DNA from: [Actinomadura] parvosata subsp. kistnae
Lineage (GTDB): Bacteria; Actinomycetota; Actinomycetes; Streptosporangiales; Streptosporangiaceae
Length of the DNA stretch: 64,000 bases
Assembly (NCBI RefSeq): GCF_900323885.1
Contig: NZ_OOHJ01000018.1
Span: forward strand, 2,839,001 to 2,903,000
Direction of reading: 5' to 3'
How positions within the stretch are numbered: the stretch's first letter is position 1; each line of letters opens with the position of its first letter. Below the pieces are notes generated by a model that saw only the letters and a program-made list of their open reading frames with translations, made no database searches and was not told the DNA's origin. Positions 40,123 to 48,389 of the stretch are shown in pieces. The translations under genes were made by a program, and so were the position numbers.

Positions 40123-41084
40123 CCACCCTGACCGCTATCCCGCCCCCTGACCCCGACCCGGACGACGTCGCCCGCGAGCTGGCTGCGCTGGAACGGCACT
40201 TCGCCGCGTCGTCGGCCGTGCCGGGCGACCTCCTACCCGACGACCTGCCCGGTGATTTGCCGGACAGCCGGCGGGTGCGGCGGCTGCGTGCCGAGGTCGC
40301 CGAGGCCCGCGCTCTGGCCGCGCTGCAGGACGACGAGACGCCGTTCCTGCTGGACACGGCCAAGGTGCGGCGTCGGCGCCGCAAGGCACACGAGGCGGCC
40401 CGGCTGCACCTGCTGGGCCAGGACCCGACGATGCGCGCCTGGCAGGCCGCCCGCGCCCGCCGCCTGCTGGTCGTCGCGGCCATGGTGGCGCTGACGCTCG
40501 CGCTGGCCTGGTCCACCGCCGGCGTCCAGCATTTCGCCGCCGAGGGCGCCGAATCCTGGTCGCCGCGCTGGCTGTTCGCCTGGCTGGTCGAGCCGTTCCT
40601 GTCGATCGCCCTGCTGGTCGTCGTCGGCGCCCGCGCCTACCTGGCCACCCGCGGTCGGCCGCTGGACGATCGTAAGCTGATCCGCATCGAGCGGCTGTTC
40701 CTGGCGCTCACGCTCGGTATGAACGCCTGGCCGTACCTGCCCTGGGTCGCCGAACCGTTCTCGCTGTCGCGGCTGGTCCTGCACATCCTGGGGCCGATCG
40801 TGGCGGTGGCCGTCGTCACCGCCCTGCCGATCATCCTGGCCGCGTTCGCGCACCTGGATCACGGCATTACCGGGAGGGGTACCGGTCCGTCGTACAGGCG
40901 TTCCGCCGTCAACGTGGACGCCCTCATCGCTCAGGCGCGCGACCTGATCGCCGCCGGTGTGCTGCCGCCGCAACCGGGCGCGGGCAAGATCCGCGACCTG
41001 CTGCGGTGCGGCATGGACAGCGCCCGCGCGGTGCGCGACGCCCTCGCCCAGGAAGCCCCCGCGGGTGGGGAGGTGCCGCGATGA
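40119..41084 (+). CDS. DUF2637/SpdB-like membrane protein
   Basis: The 321-residue protein has an acidic N-terminal region, a basic KVRRRRRKAHEAARLHLL stretch and four membrane helices between about residues 118 and 250. The C-terminal tail ends in an HTH-like helix pair (NVDALIAQARDLIAAGVLPP, then IRDLLRCGMDSARAVRDAL). This plan is typical of the spread-associated membrane proteins of actinobacterial plasmids and AICEs. It probably supports intramycelial spread after TraB-mediated transfer. Confidence 0.75.
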   Translation: MTTLTAIPPPDPDPDDVARELAALERHFAASSAVPGDLLPDDLPGDLPDSRRVRRLRAEVAEARALAALQDDETPFLLDTAKVRRRRRKAHEAARLHLLGQDPTMRAWQAARARRLLVVAAMVALTLALAWSTAGVQHFAAEGAESWSPRWLFAWLVEPFLSIALLVVVGARAYLATRGRPLDDRKLIRIERLFLALTLGMNAWPYLPWVAEPFSLSRLVLHILGPIVAVAVVTALPIILAAFAHLDHGITGRGTGPSYRRSAVNVDALIAQARDLIAAGVLPPQPGAGKIRDLLRCGMDSARAVRDALAQEAPAGGEVPR

Positions 41085-41332
41085 GCCGCCGCCGTAGTCC
41101 CGTCGCCGACGCGCTGGCCGGCGCGCTGACCACGATCGCCGTGTTCGCCGTCGTCATCGGTGTCGCGGTGGCGTGGTTCACCAACTGGCCCGCCGAGATG
41201 GCGATCTGGCTGTCCGGTGTCGCCGCTGGCCTGCTGGCCGGCCCGCCGCTGCGCAGGGTGCTCGTGCTGGCTGCCGGGAAGCCGGGTCGCCGGTATCCCG
41301 CGGCCCGGCGTCGGCGGTCGAGGAGGCGGTGA
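41081..41332 (+). CDS. Small two-helix membrane protein (spread-type)
   Basis: The 83-residue product has two membrane helices (ALTTIAVFAVVIGVAVAWF and MAIWLSGVAAGLLAGPPL) and a very basic tail ending RRRRSRRR. The ATG overlaps the upstream stop by four bases. Small proteins of this kind cluster with tra in AICEs and are linked to plasmid spreading. Confidence 0.7.
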   Translation: MSRRRSPVADALAGALTTIAVFAVVIGVAVAWFTNWPAEMAIWLSGVAAGLLAGPPLRRVLVLAAGKPGRRYPAARRRRSRRR

Positions 41333-41334
41333 CC

Positions 41335-41577
41335 GTGACGACCCAGACCCCGGTCGTGTACGTCATCACCGACGCCCCGCCGCGGCCCAAGCCGGGACGG
41401 GGCGGCGGGTGGCGGCTCTGGCTGCGCCTGGCGCTGATCGCCGTGTTGCTGCTGGTCACCGCGGCTGATGAGTGGGTTACTTCCGTGCTCGGCGTCCGCC
41501 CGCTGCTGCGCCTCACTAGCGAGGTGCGGACGTGGGCGGACACCGCCCCCGACGAGGCCCAGGAGGTGCGCCGGTGA
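41335..41577 (+). CDS. Small single-pass membrane protein (spread-type)
   Basis: The 80-residue protein starts at GTG two bases after the previous stop. A Pro/Arg-rich head is followed by one membrane helix (LWLRLALIAVLLLVTAA) and an acidic tail. Its stop overlaps the next GTG. A part in the AICE spread functions is inferred from position. Confidence 0.65.
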   Translation: MTTQTPVVYVITDAPPRPKPGRGGGWRLWLRLALIAVLLLVTAADEWVTSVLGVRPLLRLTSEVRTWADTAPDEAQEVRR

Positions 41578-41912
41578 GGCACAACCGCAGGATCACTGAA
41601 CTGTCCACGATCGAGTTCGTGGGCTCGCTCGGCCAGGCGTTCCACCTGTACGGCCGGGAGCTGACCAAGCTGGCCGAGCGGTGGGGCATCGAGCTGGAGA
41701 TCGCCGCGGCGGACGCCGAGGCGGCCATGTCCACCATGCGGGGCCGCTGGTACATGTTCGGCTTGGACACCCGCGCCCGGTCCCGGCGCGTGGCCAAGCG
41801 GCTCAAGCGTGCTCGCGACCTGGTCGCAGCGCTGGCTGACAAGGGCCAGACGTTCCCCGCCACCTACCGCCGCAACTTCGGCGGCGCCGACGAATGGAAG
41901 GTGTCGTCCTGA
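41574..41912 (+). CDS. Conserved AICE protein, helical, paired with its neighbour
   Basis: The 112-residue product (GTG start) is helical and basic. The segment MSTMRGRWYMFGLDTRARSRRVAKRLKRARDL in outline aligns with the C-terminal half of the next protein, which suggests a tandem duplication. It has no membrane helix. It lies directly upstream of the transfer gene, overlapping both neighbours. Confidence 0.65.
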   Translation: MRHNRRITELSTIEFVGSLGQAFHLYGRELTKLAERWGIELEIAAADAEAAMSTMRGRWYMFGLDTRARSRRVAKRLKRARDLVAALADKGQTFPATYRRNFGGADEWKVSS

Positions 41913-42289
41913 TGGGGACCGGCATGGAGCGACTCGACGAGATCGCCGAAATGGTCTTCCACGGGCAGGTTCCCGCCCAGATCGCCGCCTACAGCTCCGC
42001 CACCCAGCAGTTCGCGCACGACATGGCGCGCGAGCTGGACCAGGCCCGCTCGGACGCTGAAACGGCGATGGAGGAGCTGAAGGACCACCCGCTGCTGCGC
42101 GGCAAGGGGGTTCGCCGCCGCGCCCGGCGAGTGGCCGGCGTGCTGGCCGACGCGTGCGAGCTGGCGCAGGGCATCTCCGCGGAGGTGGTCAAGTTCAACA
42201 TCCAATTCCGCACCGAGTTCGCCGATGCGCTGGCCGACAAGGAGCGCCCCAACAAGCGGGCGGACTACAAAGGGAAGGTTGATCTGTGA
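41912..42289 (+). CDS. Conserved AICE protein upstream of tra
   Basis: The 125-residue helical protein (MGTGMERLDEIAEMVFHGQV) has RGKGVRRRARRVAGVLADA and an ending FRTEFADALADKERPNKRAD. It resembles the preceding protein in the RRxxRRVAxxL region. Its stop overlaps the translocase ATG, so it may be a partner of the transfer protein. Confidence 0.65.
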   Translation: MGTGMERLDEIAEMVFHGQVPAQIAAYSSATQQFAHDMARELDQARSDAETAMEELKDHPLLRGKGVRRRARRVAGVLADACELAQGISAEVVKFNIQFRTEFADALADKERPNKRADYKGKVDL

Positions 42290-44568
42290 TGCGCGGCAAG
42301 ACTCCGTCGCTGCAGCTCGTGCAGGACGCCACCACCGAACGCCTGGTCGTCTCCGCGGTGTCCAAGGTCGGCGTGCTGGTACCGCCGTGGATCCTGATCC
42401 TCATCGTCACCGGCGCCGCCGCACTGTCGAACCGGCTGTGGGGCGAGCCGCCCGAGGTGGCCTGGGCCGCGGTCGGCTGCACCCTCGGCACCGTGGTGCT
42501 GACCGGGCTGACCTGGGCCATCACCCACGCCCGCCGGATGGTGGGGCGGCTGCACGCCACGCTGACCACCGCGTGCGCGTGCGCCTGGTTCACCGCCGCC
42601 ACCATCGCCGGCCTGGACGTGCCGGTCATCTACGGGTCACTGTTCTTCGGCGGCCTCACCCTGGCCGTGTCGTGGAACATCCGCACCGTGATCCGGCTGG
42701 CCGCCGGCGACGACAGCGACTTCGCCTCCGGTGGTGACGCGCTGTCGGCGCTGTTTAACCGCAGCAAGGAACAGGCCGGCCTGAAGGGCGCCAAGGCGCG
42801 CGTCATCGAGGTCACCGACCACAAGGTCAAGGGCCAGATGCAGCTCCCGCCCGGGGAGAAGACCGCCGACGACGCCATCAAGGCCACCGACCGGCTGGAG
42901 TCCGGCATGCAGCTCCCGCCGGGCAGCGTCACCATCGCCCGCGACGACGACCGCGCCGACCGGGCGTTCGTGACCGTCTCCAACCCGCGCACCATCCGCG
43001 AGCCGGTGCCCTGGCCCGGCCCGTCCCACCCGGGCGCGTCCATCGACCAGCCGGTGCGGCCCGGCCTGTACCAGGACGGTGACGACGTGCTGGTGCGGTT
43101 CGTCGGCTTCCATCTGCAGGTGATGGGCATGTCCGGGTCTGGCAAGAGCATCGGCGGCGCCTGGAATCTGTGCGCCGAGATCATGACCCGCACCGATGCG
43201 GCCATCTTCTCCATCGACATCTCGAAAGACGACCAGACGATGGGGCCGCTGCGCGAGGGCCTGCACCGGCTGGAGACGAGCAAGGCCGGCGCGGTGGATC
43301 TGATCCGCGCCCTGCACAAGGCGATCCCGCAGCGCACCAAGTGGCTGTCGGAGCACAACTACAGCAAGTGGGAGCCCGGCTGCGGGCTCACGTACTGGTA
43401 CCTGCACATCGAGGAGATCGCCAAGCTGGTCAACGAGCTGAGCGCCGACGATGAGGAGAAGCTGAGCGAGATCCTCAAGGAGCTGCGCTCGGCCGGCGGC
43501 AGCGTCATCCTGAGCTTGCAGCGCGCCGACTACACGCAGATCCCGACCATCTTCCGGTCGCAGATGGCCAAGATGTGCTTCGGGCTGAACGACCCCGACG
43601 ACGTCAAGTACGGGGTGTCGGCCCGGCAGCGCAAGGCCGACGCCGCCCCGCACGAGTGGGAGGTGCACTACCCGGGCATGGCGCTGCTGGATGCGCCCGG
43701 CATCCGCACCACGCACTACGCGATGCCGCTGCGCACCTACTCCTGGGGGCGCGACAGCCGCGAGGAGCGGGCCGCGATGAAGGCGCACGCCGCCGCCTGG
43801 CCGGCCGCGGCCAAGCAGGTGGACCCCTTCACCGCCGCCCTGTCCCGGACCACCACCCCGGCCACCACACTGGCCGCGGCATCCAACCCCCCGACCGAAG
43901 AGGCCGACCTGGACGAGCGGGAGCAGTTCGCCGCCGACTTTGCCGAACTGCTCGCCGACGCCGCCGAACTGGTCATCGCCGCGCAGCGCGCCACGCCCGC
44001 CATGCTGCAGCGCAAGCTGCGCATCACTTGGGAAGACTGCCTGCGCCTGCTGGAAGCCCTGGAACGCAAGGGCGTGGTAGGCCCGCCCGCCCCGGACAGC
44101 GATGCCCGGCCCACCCTGGTGGCCGCCGACGACGCCGCCCGCGACCTGGTCGAGCAACTCCGCCAGGCCGGCGACCCCGTCGCCGCGGCGCTCGCCCACA
44201 GCGACGACCCCGACCCGGCCATCACTGCCGGCCCGGACGACGCCATACAGCAGCCCACACCGGAGGAGGCATCAGCGCTGCAGGCCGACGGGCCCACCCT
44301 CAAGCTGGACCCGGCCCAGTCACGGGCCCTGCTGTACGCCTGGCTGCGCCAACGCCACCAGGCCGGGCGGCTGACGTTCACCGCTTCCGACGACGACCTC
44401 ACCGAGGTCCGCCAGCGCACCGGCCAGGGCCGCACCTGGATCTACAACGTCCTCACCGACCTGACCGGGCGGGGAGTGCTCAACGCCGGCAAGTCCGGCA
44501 CCAGCAAGACGTTCACCATCGTCGACCTGGGCCCGCTCGACAGGGACGAGCCCGGCCGCGCGGCGTGA
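42289..44568 (+). CDS. tra: TraB/FtsK-type conjugal DNA translocase
   Basis: The 759-residue protein has four N-terminal membrane helices (to about residue 135), a P-loop ATPase domain and a C-terminal winged helix. Walker A GMSGSGKS lies at 280-287 and the Walker B region is LTYWYLHIEEIAKL near 370. An RSQMAKMCFGLND-type FtsK segment follows. After a low-complexity linker the last 100 residues include RQRTGQGRTWIYNVLTDLTG, a winged helix like the DNA-recognition gamma domain. Such hexameric pumps move double-stranded AICE DNA between mycelia. A heptamer array just downstream is its likely recognition site. Confidence 0.9.
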   Translation: MRGKTPSLQLVQDATTERLVVSAVSKVGVLVPPWILILIVTGAAALSNRLWGEPPEVAWAAVGCTLGTVVLTGLTWAITHARRMVGRLHATLTTACACAWFTAATIAGLDVPVIYGSLFFGGLTLAVSWNIRTVIRLAAGDDSDFASGGDALSALFNRSKEQAGLKGAKARVIEVTDHKVKGQMQLPPGEKTADDAIKATDRLESGMQLPPGSVTIARDDDRADRAFVTVSNPRTIREPVPWPGPSHPGASIDQPVRPGLYQDGDDVLVRFVGFHLQVMGMSGSGKSIGGAWNLCAEIMTRTDAAIFSIDISKDDQTMGPLREGLHRLETSKAGAVDLIRALHKAIPQRTKWLSEHNYSKWEPGCGLTYWYLHIEEIAKLVNELSADDEEKLSEILKELRSAGGSVILSLQRADYTQIPTIFRSQMAKMCFGLNDPDDVKYGVSARQRKADAAPHEWEVHYPGMALLDAPGIRTTHYAMPLRTYSWGRDSREERAAMKAHAAAWPAAAKQVDPFTAALSRTTTPATTLAAASNPPTEEADLDEREQFAADFAELLADAAELVIAAQRATPAMLQRKLRITWEDCLRLLEALERKGVVGPPAPDSDARPTLVAADDAARDLVEQLRQAGDPVAAALAHSDDPDPAITAGPDDAIQQPTPEEASALQADGPTLKLDPAQSRALLYAWLRQRHQAGRLTFTASDDDLTEVRQRTGQGRTWIYNVLTDLTGRGVLNAGKSGTSKTFTIVDLGPLDRDEPGRAA

Positions 44569-44634
44569 CGCTCCGCCCGCGCACGCGCCCGTGCGGCTGC
44601 GCGTGAGACGCGCGCGCCTGCGCGCGGACGATCT

Positions 44635-44759
44635 TGTCACGGGCGTGTCACGAGCACGTGTCACGCCCCTGTCACGGGGGTGCTGTCACGACTGTCACGA
44701 CCCCTCTGACCTGTAACTCCCATCCCCAGCCCCTTGCCGTGACAGCACCGCGTGTCACG
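44635..44759. repeat. clt-like array of TGTCACG heptamers
   Basis: TGTCACG occurs in direct orientation at 44635, 44646, 44659, 44670, 44684, 44693 and 44753, and inverted (CGTGACA) at 44738. The first six are 9-14 bp apart. The array fills the 232-bp gap after the translocase gene, the place where clt recognition repeats lie in Streptomyces plasmids. It is probably the cis-acting transfer locus. Confidence 0.65.
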
Positions 44760-44800
44760 GCCCGGCTTCCCGATCACCAAGCGGAAGGGCATGCACGATC

Positions 44801-45487
44801 ATGAACCCGCTGCGACTCACCCCGCCCCAGTGGCGCATCCTGCGCTACCTCCTCACCTACAGCGCCAGCGCCGCCCGCGTCGGCTTCCGCGCCGACCAAT
44901 TGGGCGAGCGCACCAGCACCCGCCTGGACGACCTGCACGACCTGGCCGACGCCGAGTACATCGCCGGCCGCGAGCACGGCAGCGCCTGGGGGCCCGCCCC
45001 CGACGTCGTGCACGACGTCACCAACCCGAGGAAGCTGAACGTCCACCTGACCGCGCCCGGCAAGAAGGCCGCCGAGCTGCTGCACGCCGCCACGGACGCT
45101 CTGCTGCACCTGCGTGTCTACGGCCCGCTGCCGTCCGACTTCCTACAGGCCGAGATCGGCGTCCCCACCGACGTGCTGGCCCAGCTCGAACAGGTCGGCT
45201 ATACCACCACGACCACGAGCGGCTCCTACGCCGCCTGGCGCGACGGGCACACCGTCCACGTCTACCGGGCGGTGCTGCGCGTCGAGCCGAGCGACACCTG
45301 CACCGGCTGCAAGGGGCGCACTCTGGCCGGCGCAACCGTCTGGTTGAACCTCCGCACCGCCGACCGGTACTGCGACCCGTGCGCCCGCCGTAAGAACAGG
45401 GTGCTGGTGCCCTCCCCGCTGGTCACCCTCACCAAGCTGGGCCGCCGCTACAGCGACCCCGGCATGGTGGAGGTGGGGTCGCTGTGA
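44801..45487 (+). CDS. Winged-helix protein with C-terminal zinc site, AICE
   Basis: The 228-residue product has an N-terminal winged helix (MNPLRLTPPQWRILRYLLTY, then DQLGERTSTRLDDLHDLADAEYI), a second helical domain, and a C-terminal zinc motif (TCTGCKGRTL and YCDPCARRKN). It is the first gene after the clt-like array and overlaps the next gene. A DNA-binding regulator of the downstream replication/ssb genes is plausible. Confidence 0.7.
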   Translation: MNPLRLTPPQWRILRYLLTYSASAARVGFRADQLGERTSTRLDDLHDLADAEYIAGREHGSAWGPAPDVVHDVTNPRKLNVHLTAPGKKAAELLHAATDALLHLRVYGPLPSDFLQAEIGVPTDVLAQLEQVGYTTTTTSGSYAAWRDGHTVHVYRAVLRVEPSDTCTGCKGRTLAGATVWLNLRTADRYCDPCARRKNRVLVPSPLVTLTKLGRRYSDPGMVEVGSL

Positions 45488-45738
45488 CCGGCATGTCCAT
45501 CCTCGATGCGCTGCTCACCATCATGATCTGCCTGACCGCGCTGGCCGTGCTCATCCTTGCGGCCCTGCTGACCTACCGGATCAGCCTCAAGCGCCACCCC
45601 TACACCGACTGCCGCCGCTGCAAGGGCACCGGCGAACGCCGCTCCCGGCTGTTCGCGCACTCCTTCGGCTACTGCCCCGACTGCGACGGGCGCGGGCTCA
45701 AGCTCCGCGCTGGCGTGCGCCTGTTCAACGTCCGCTGA
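45484..45738 (+). CDS. Membrane-anchored protein with DnaJ-like zinc motifs
   Basis: This 84-residue protein (GTG start) has one N-terminal membrane helix (LLTIMICLTALAVLILAALLTY). Two CxxCxGxG-type half-sites follow, CRRCKGTGER and CPDCDGRGLK, which together form one DnaJ-like zinc finger. It has no J-domain. It overlaps the winged-helix gene by four bases. The role is unknown. Confidence 0.7.
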   Translation: MTGMSILDALLTIMICLTALAVLILAALLTYRISLKRHPYTDCRRCKGTGERRSRLFAHSFGYCPDCDGRGLKLRAGVRLFNVR

Positions 45739-45805
45739 CCACCACCGAGCGGCACCCTCGAACCCCTCTCGCCTGGCCTCGAAACCCTGGAAGGAAGGGC
45801 CTGCC

Positions 45806-46276
45806 ATGTCCGGCGAAACCACCATCACCATCATCGGCAACCTGACCGACGACCCCAAGCTCAACTACACGCAGACCGGCGTGGGCGTGGCCGGCTTCAC
45901 CATCGCCTCCAGCGCCCGCACCTACAACAAGAGCATCGAGAAGTGGGAAGACGGCGAGGTGCTGTTCATGCGCTGCAGCGCCTGGCGCGACCTCGGCGAG
46001 CACGTCGCCGAATCCCTCACCCGCGGCACCCGCGTCATCGCCACCGGCCGGCTGCGCCAGCGCACCTACGAGACCAGCGACGGAGACCGCCGCACCGTCA
46101 CCGAGATGACCGTAGACGAGATCGGCCCGTCCCTGCGCTTCGCCACCGCCAAACCCCACAAGGCCGCCCGTACCGGCAGCAACGGCCACGCCAACGGGTT
46201 CGACGTCGGCCCCGACGACCCGTGGGCGAGCGCCGCCCCGGCCAACGCCGGCATGGGAGACGAGCCACCGTTCTAG
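45806..46276 (+). CDS. ssb: Single-stranded DNA-binding protein of the AICE
   Basis: The 156-residue protein has an N-terminal OB fold (TTITIIGNLTDDPKLNYTQT, GVAGFTIASS, then VLFMRCSAWRDLGEHVAESL) with the usual aromatic residues. The shorter tail ends DDPWASAAPANAGMGDEPPF, an acidic tip that recruits replication proteins. AAGGAAGG precedes the ATG. It should coat single strands during AICE replication after excision. Confidence 0.92.
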   Translation: MSGETTITIIGNLTDDPKLNYTQTGVGVAGFTIASSARTYNKSIEKWEDGEVLFMRCSAWRDLGEHVAESLTRGTRVIATGRLRQRTYETSDGDRRTVTEMTVDEIGPSLRFATAKPHKAARTGSNGHANGFDVGPDDPWASAAPANAGMGDEPPF

Positions 46277-46378
46277 CCCGCATGCAGTCAGCGCATCCGT
46301 GCGGCCTCGGCGACAGCCGCCAAGCACACGCCGAGGCCGCCCGCCCCTCCAACCCACAGAAGGAAGGCGCCTACCAGC

Positions 46379-46603
46379 ATGACAGCCACCGCCCAGAGCG
46401 GCCACCGCATCTACCAGGGGCGCGTGTCCCTGGATTGGCACAAGGGCCGCGAGCATTGGGGCGGGGGACGCCGCCGCCCCTGCCGCTTTTGCAGCCGACC
46501 GTGCTTCCTGCTCGACGATGACCAGCGCCCCGTTCATAAGCTCTGCCTGGAACGGGCGCTGACCGCCGCCCTCACTAAATCCGAGGGGTGGGCAGCAGCA
46601 TGA
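46379..46603 (+). CDS. Small cysteine-containing AICE protein
   Basis: The 74-residue basic protein has PCRFCSRPCFLLDDD and HKLCLER, enough Cys for one zinc site. It starts MTATAQSGHRIYQGRVSLDW. AAGGAAGG lies before the ATG as at ssb. Its stop overlaps the ATG of the DpdA-like gene, so it may be its small partner. Confidence 0.65.
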   Translation: MTATAQSGHRIYQGRVSLDWHKGREHWGGGRRRPCRFCSRPCFLLDDDQRPVHKLCLERALTAALTKSEGWAAA

Positions 46604-47478
46604 CCCACGCCCCTACCGGCACGACACGACCCGTCGCGCCCGCCCTCGCACCACGGCACATCGCGCCGCCAGCGGTTCGGTTCTACCTCGGCATGCACCA
46701 ACCCCACGTGCTGGAGAAGGTCACCTTCCCGCTGTTCGTCAGCCACCGCCAGCTCGCACGCCGACCGCGCCGCCGCCCCCTGACTGCTGGCTGCCGGTGG
46801 GCGCTGGACTCCGGCGGCTTCACCGAACTGAGCCTGCACGGCACCTGGACCATCCCGCCGGACGCCTACGCCGAAGCCGTCGCCGGCTACGCCGCCACAA
46901 TCGGCGGCCTGGACTTCGCCGCACCCCAAGATTGGATGTGCGAACCCGTCATGCTCGCCCGCACCGGCCTGAGCATCACCGAGCACCAACACCGCACCGT
47001 CGCCAACTACCTGCACCTACGCGAGATCGCCCCGGACCTGCCCTTCATCCCCGTCCTGCAAGGCTGGAGCTTGGCCGACTACCTGCGCTGCGTGAAGCTG
47101 TATGAGTCCGCCGGCGTACGCCTGGCAGAGCTGCCCCGCGTCGGACTTGGCTCGGTCTGCCGGCGCCAATCCACCGCCGAGATCGCCCACATCGTAGCCA
47201 CCCTCGCACAAGGCGGCCTGCGCCTGCACGGGTTCGGCGTCAAGACCGGCGGCCTGCACAAGTACGGCCGCTACCTGGCCTCGGCTGACTCGCTGGCGTG
47301 GAGCTACGCCGCCCGCCGGCAACCGCCCCTGCCTGGCCACACCCACAAGAACTGCGCCAACTGCCTGACCTACGCCACCGCCTGGCGGCAGCGCGTCATC
47401 ACCGAACTGGAGCACGCCTGCCGCCAACAAGACCTGTTCGACCTGCTCACTAAACCAGCCACGCGGAGCGCCGCATGA
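46600..47478 (+). CDS. DpdA-family deazapurine DNA modification-like protein
   Basis: The 292-residue protein belongs to the tRNA-guanine transglycosylase-like group related to DpdA. Typical segments are FYLGMHQPHVLEKVTFPLFV, GCRWALDSGGFTEL with the nucleophile-region Asp, APQDWMCEPVMLARTG with a second Asp, FIPVLQGWSLADYLRC, GLGSVCRRQ and LHGFGVKTGGL. The group exchanges guanine for preQ0-type deazaguanine in DNA. No Dpd partner genes lie in the element, so it would depend on host precursors, or act otherwise. ATG at 46600 overlaps the upstream stop. Confidence 0.78.
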   Translation: MTHAPTGTTRPVAPALAPRHIAPPAVRFYLGMHQPHVLEKVTFPLFVSHRQLARRPRRRPLTAGCRWALDSGGFTELSLHGTWTIPPDAYAEAVAGYAATIGGLDFAAPQDWMCEPVMLARTGLSITEHQHRTVANYLHLREIAPDLPFIPVLQGWSLADYLRCVKLYESAGVRLAELPRVGLGSVCRRQSTAEIAHIVATLAQGGLRLHGFGVKTGGLHKYGRYLASADSLAWSYAARRQPPLPGHTHKNCANCLTYATAWRQRVITELEHACRQQDLFDLLTKPATRSAA

Positions 47479-48364
47479 CCGTACCCGCCCTGCGCTACGC
47501 CCTGGCCGCCGCCGCACGCGGCTGGCCCGTCTTCCCCCTCGCCGCCGGCGACAAGGCGCCCCGCGCGGCTTCACCGACTGGGAGAAGCGCGCCACCTGCG
47601 ACCCCGAACAGGTTCACGCCTGGTGGCAGCACCGCCCGTACAACGCCGGCATCGCCACCGGCCCCGCCGGGCTGGTCGTCATCGACCTCGATGTGCCCAA
47701 GCCCGGCCAGCACCCGCCCCCCGCCTGGAACCTGCCCGGCATCGGCGACGGCGCCGATGTGTTCGCGCTGCTCTGCCAGCGCGCCGGCATCGGCGTGCCG
47801 TGGGAAACGCTGCAGGTGCGCACCCGCCGCGGCGGCCTGCACCTGTACTTCACCGCCCCGCCCGGCACCCGGCTACCCAGCACTAACGGCACCCTCGGGT
47901 GGCTGATCGACACCCGCGCCTGGGGCGGCTACGTCGTCGCCCCCGGCAGCACCGTCACCCTGCCAGACGGCACCGGACGGTACACGGTGCAGCACGCTAC
48001 CGCCCCGCCCGCGCTCCCGCCCGCCCTGTTCAAGCTCCTGCAACCCGCCCCGCTACCGGCCAAGAGGCCCGTGCACGTCCCCATCCCCGACAACCGCCAT
48101 TCCGCCTACCTGCGCGCGGCCCTGAACCGCGAGCTGGACCACCTGGCCGCCGCCCGGCCCGGCCAGCGCAACCGCGCCCTGTTCGGCGCCGCCGCCGCTC
48201 TCGGCGAACTCATCGCCGGCGGCGCCCTGCCCGAAGCGGAGGTGAAAGAGCTGCTTGAACAGGGTGGGGTCGAACTCGGACTGTCCCGCGGCGAAGCCGC
48301 CCGCACCGTGGCCTCCGGGCTGCGGCACGGCGCCCGCCGCCCGCGCCACCTGTCTGCCGCCTGA
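47475..48364 (+). CDS. Bifunctional primase/polymerase (prim-pol), frameshifted
   Basis: The first frame gives MTVPALRYALAAAARGWPVF-PLAAGDKAP, the standard start of AICE prim-pol proteins. At a C4 run (47559-47562) it leaves frame; the neighbouring frame continues GFTDWEKRATCDPEQVHAWW, NAGIATGPAGLVVIDLDVPK with the catalytic Asp pair, and RRGGLHLYF. It then runs through WGGYVVAPGS to the stop at 48364. One extra C would give a single protein of about 296 residues. Intact enzymes prime and copy AICE DNA. The ATG overlaps the DpdA-like stop. Confidence 0.82.
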
Positions 48365-48389
48365 CCCGAACCATCTGGGAGGCCCCACC

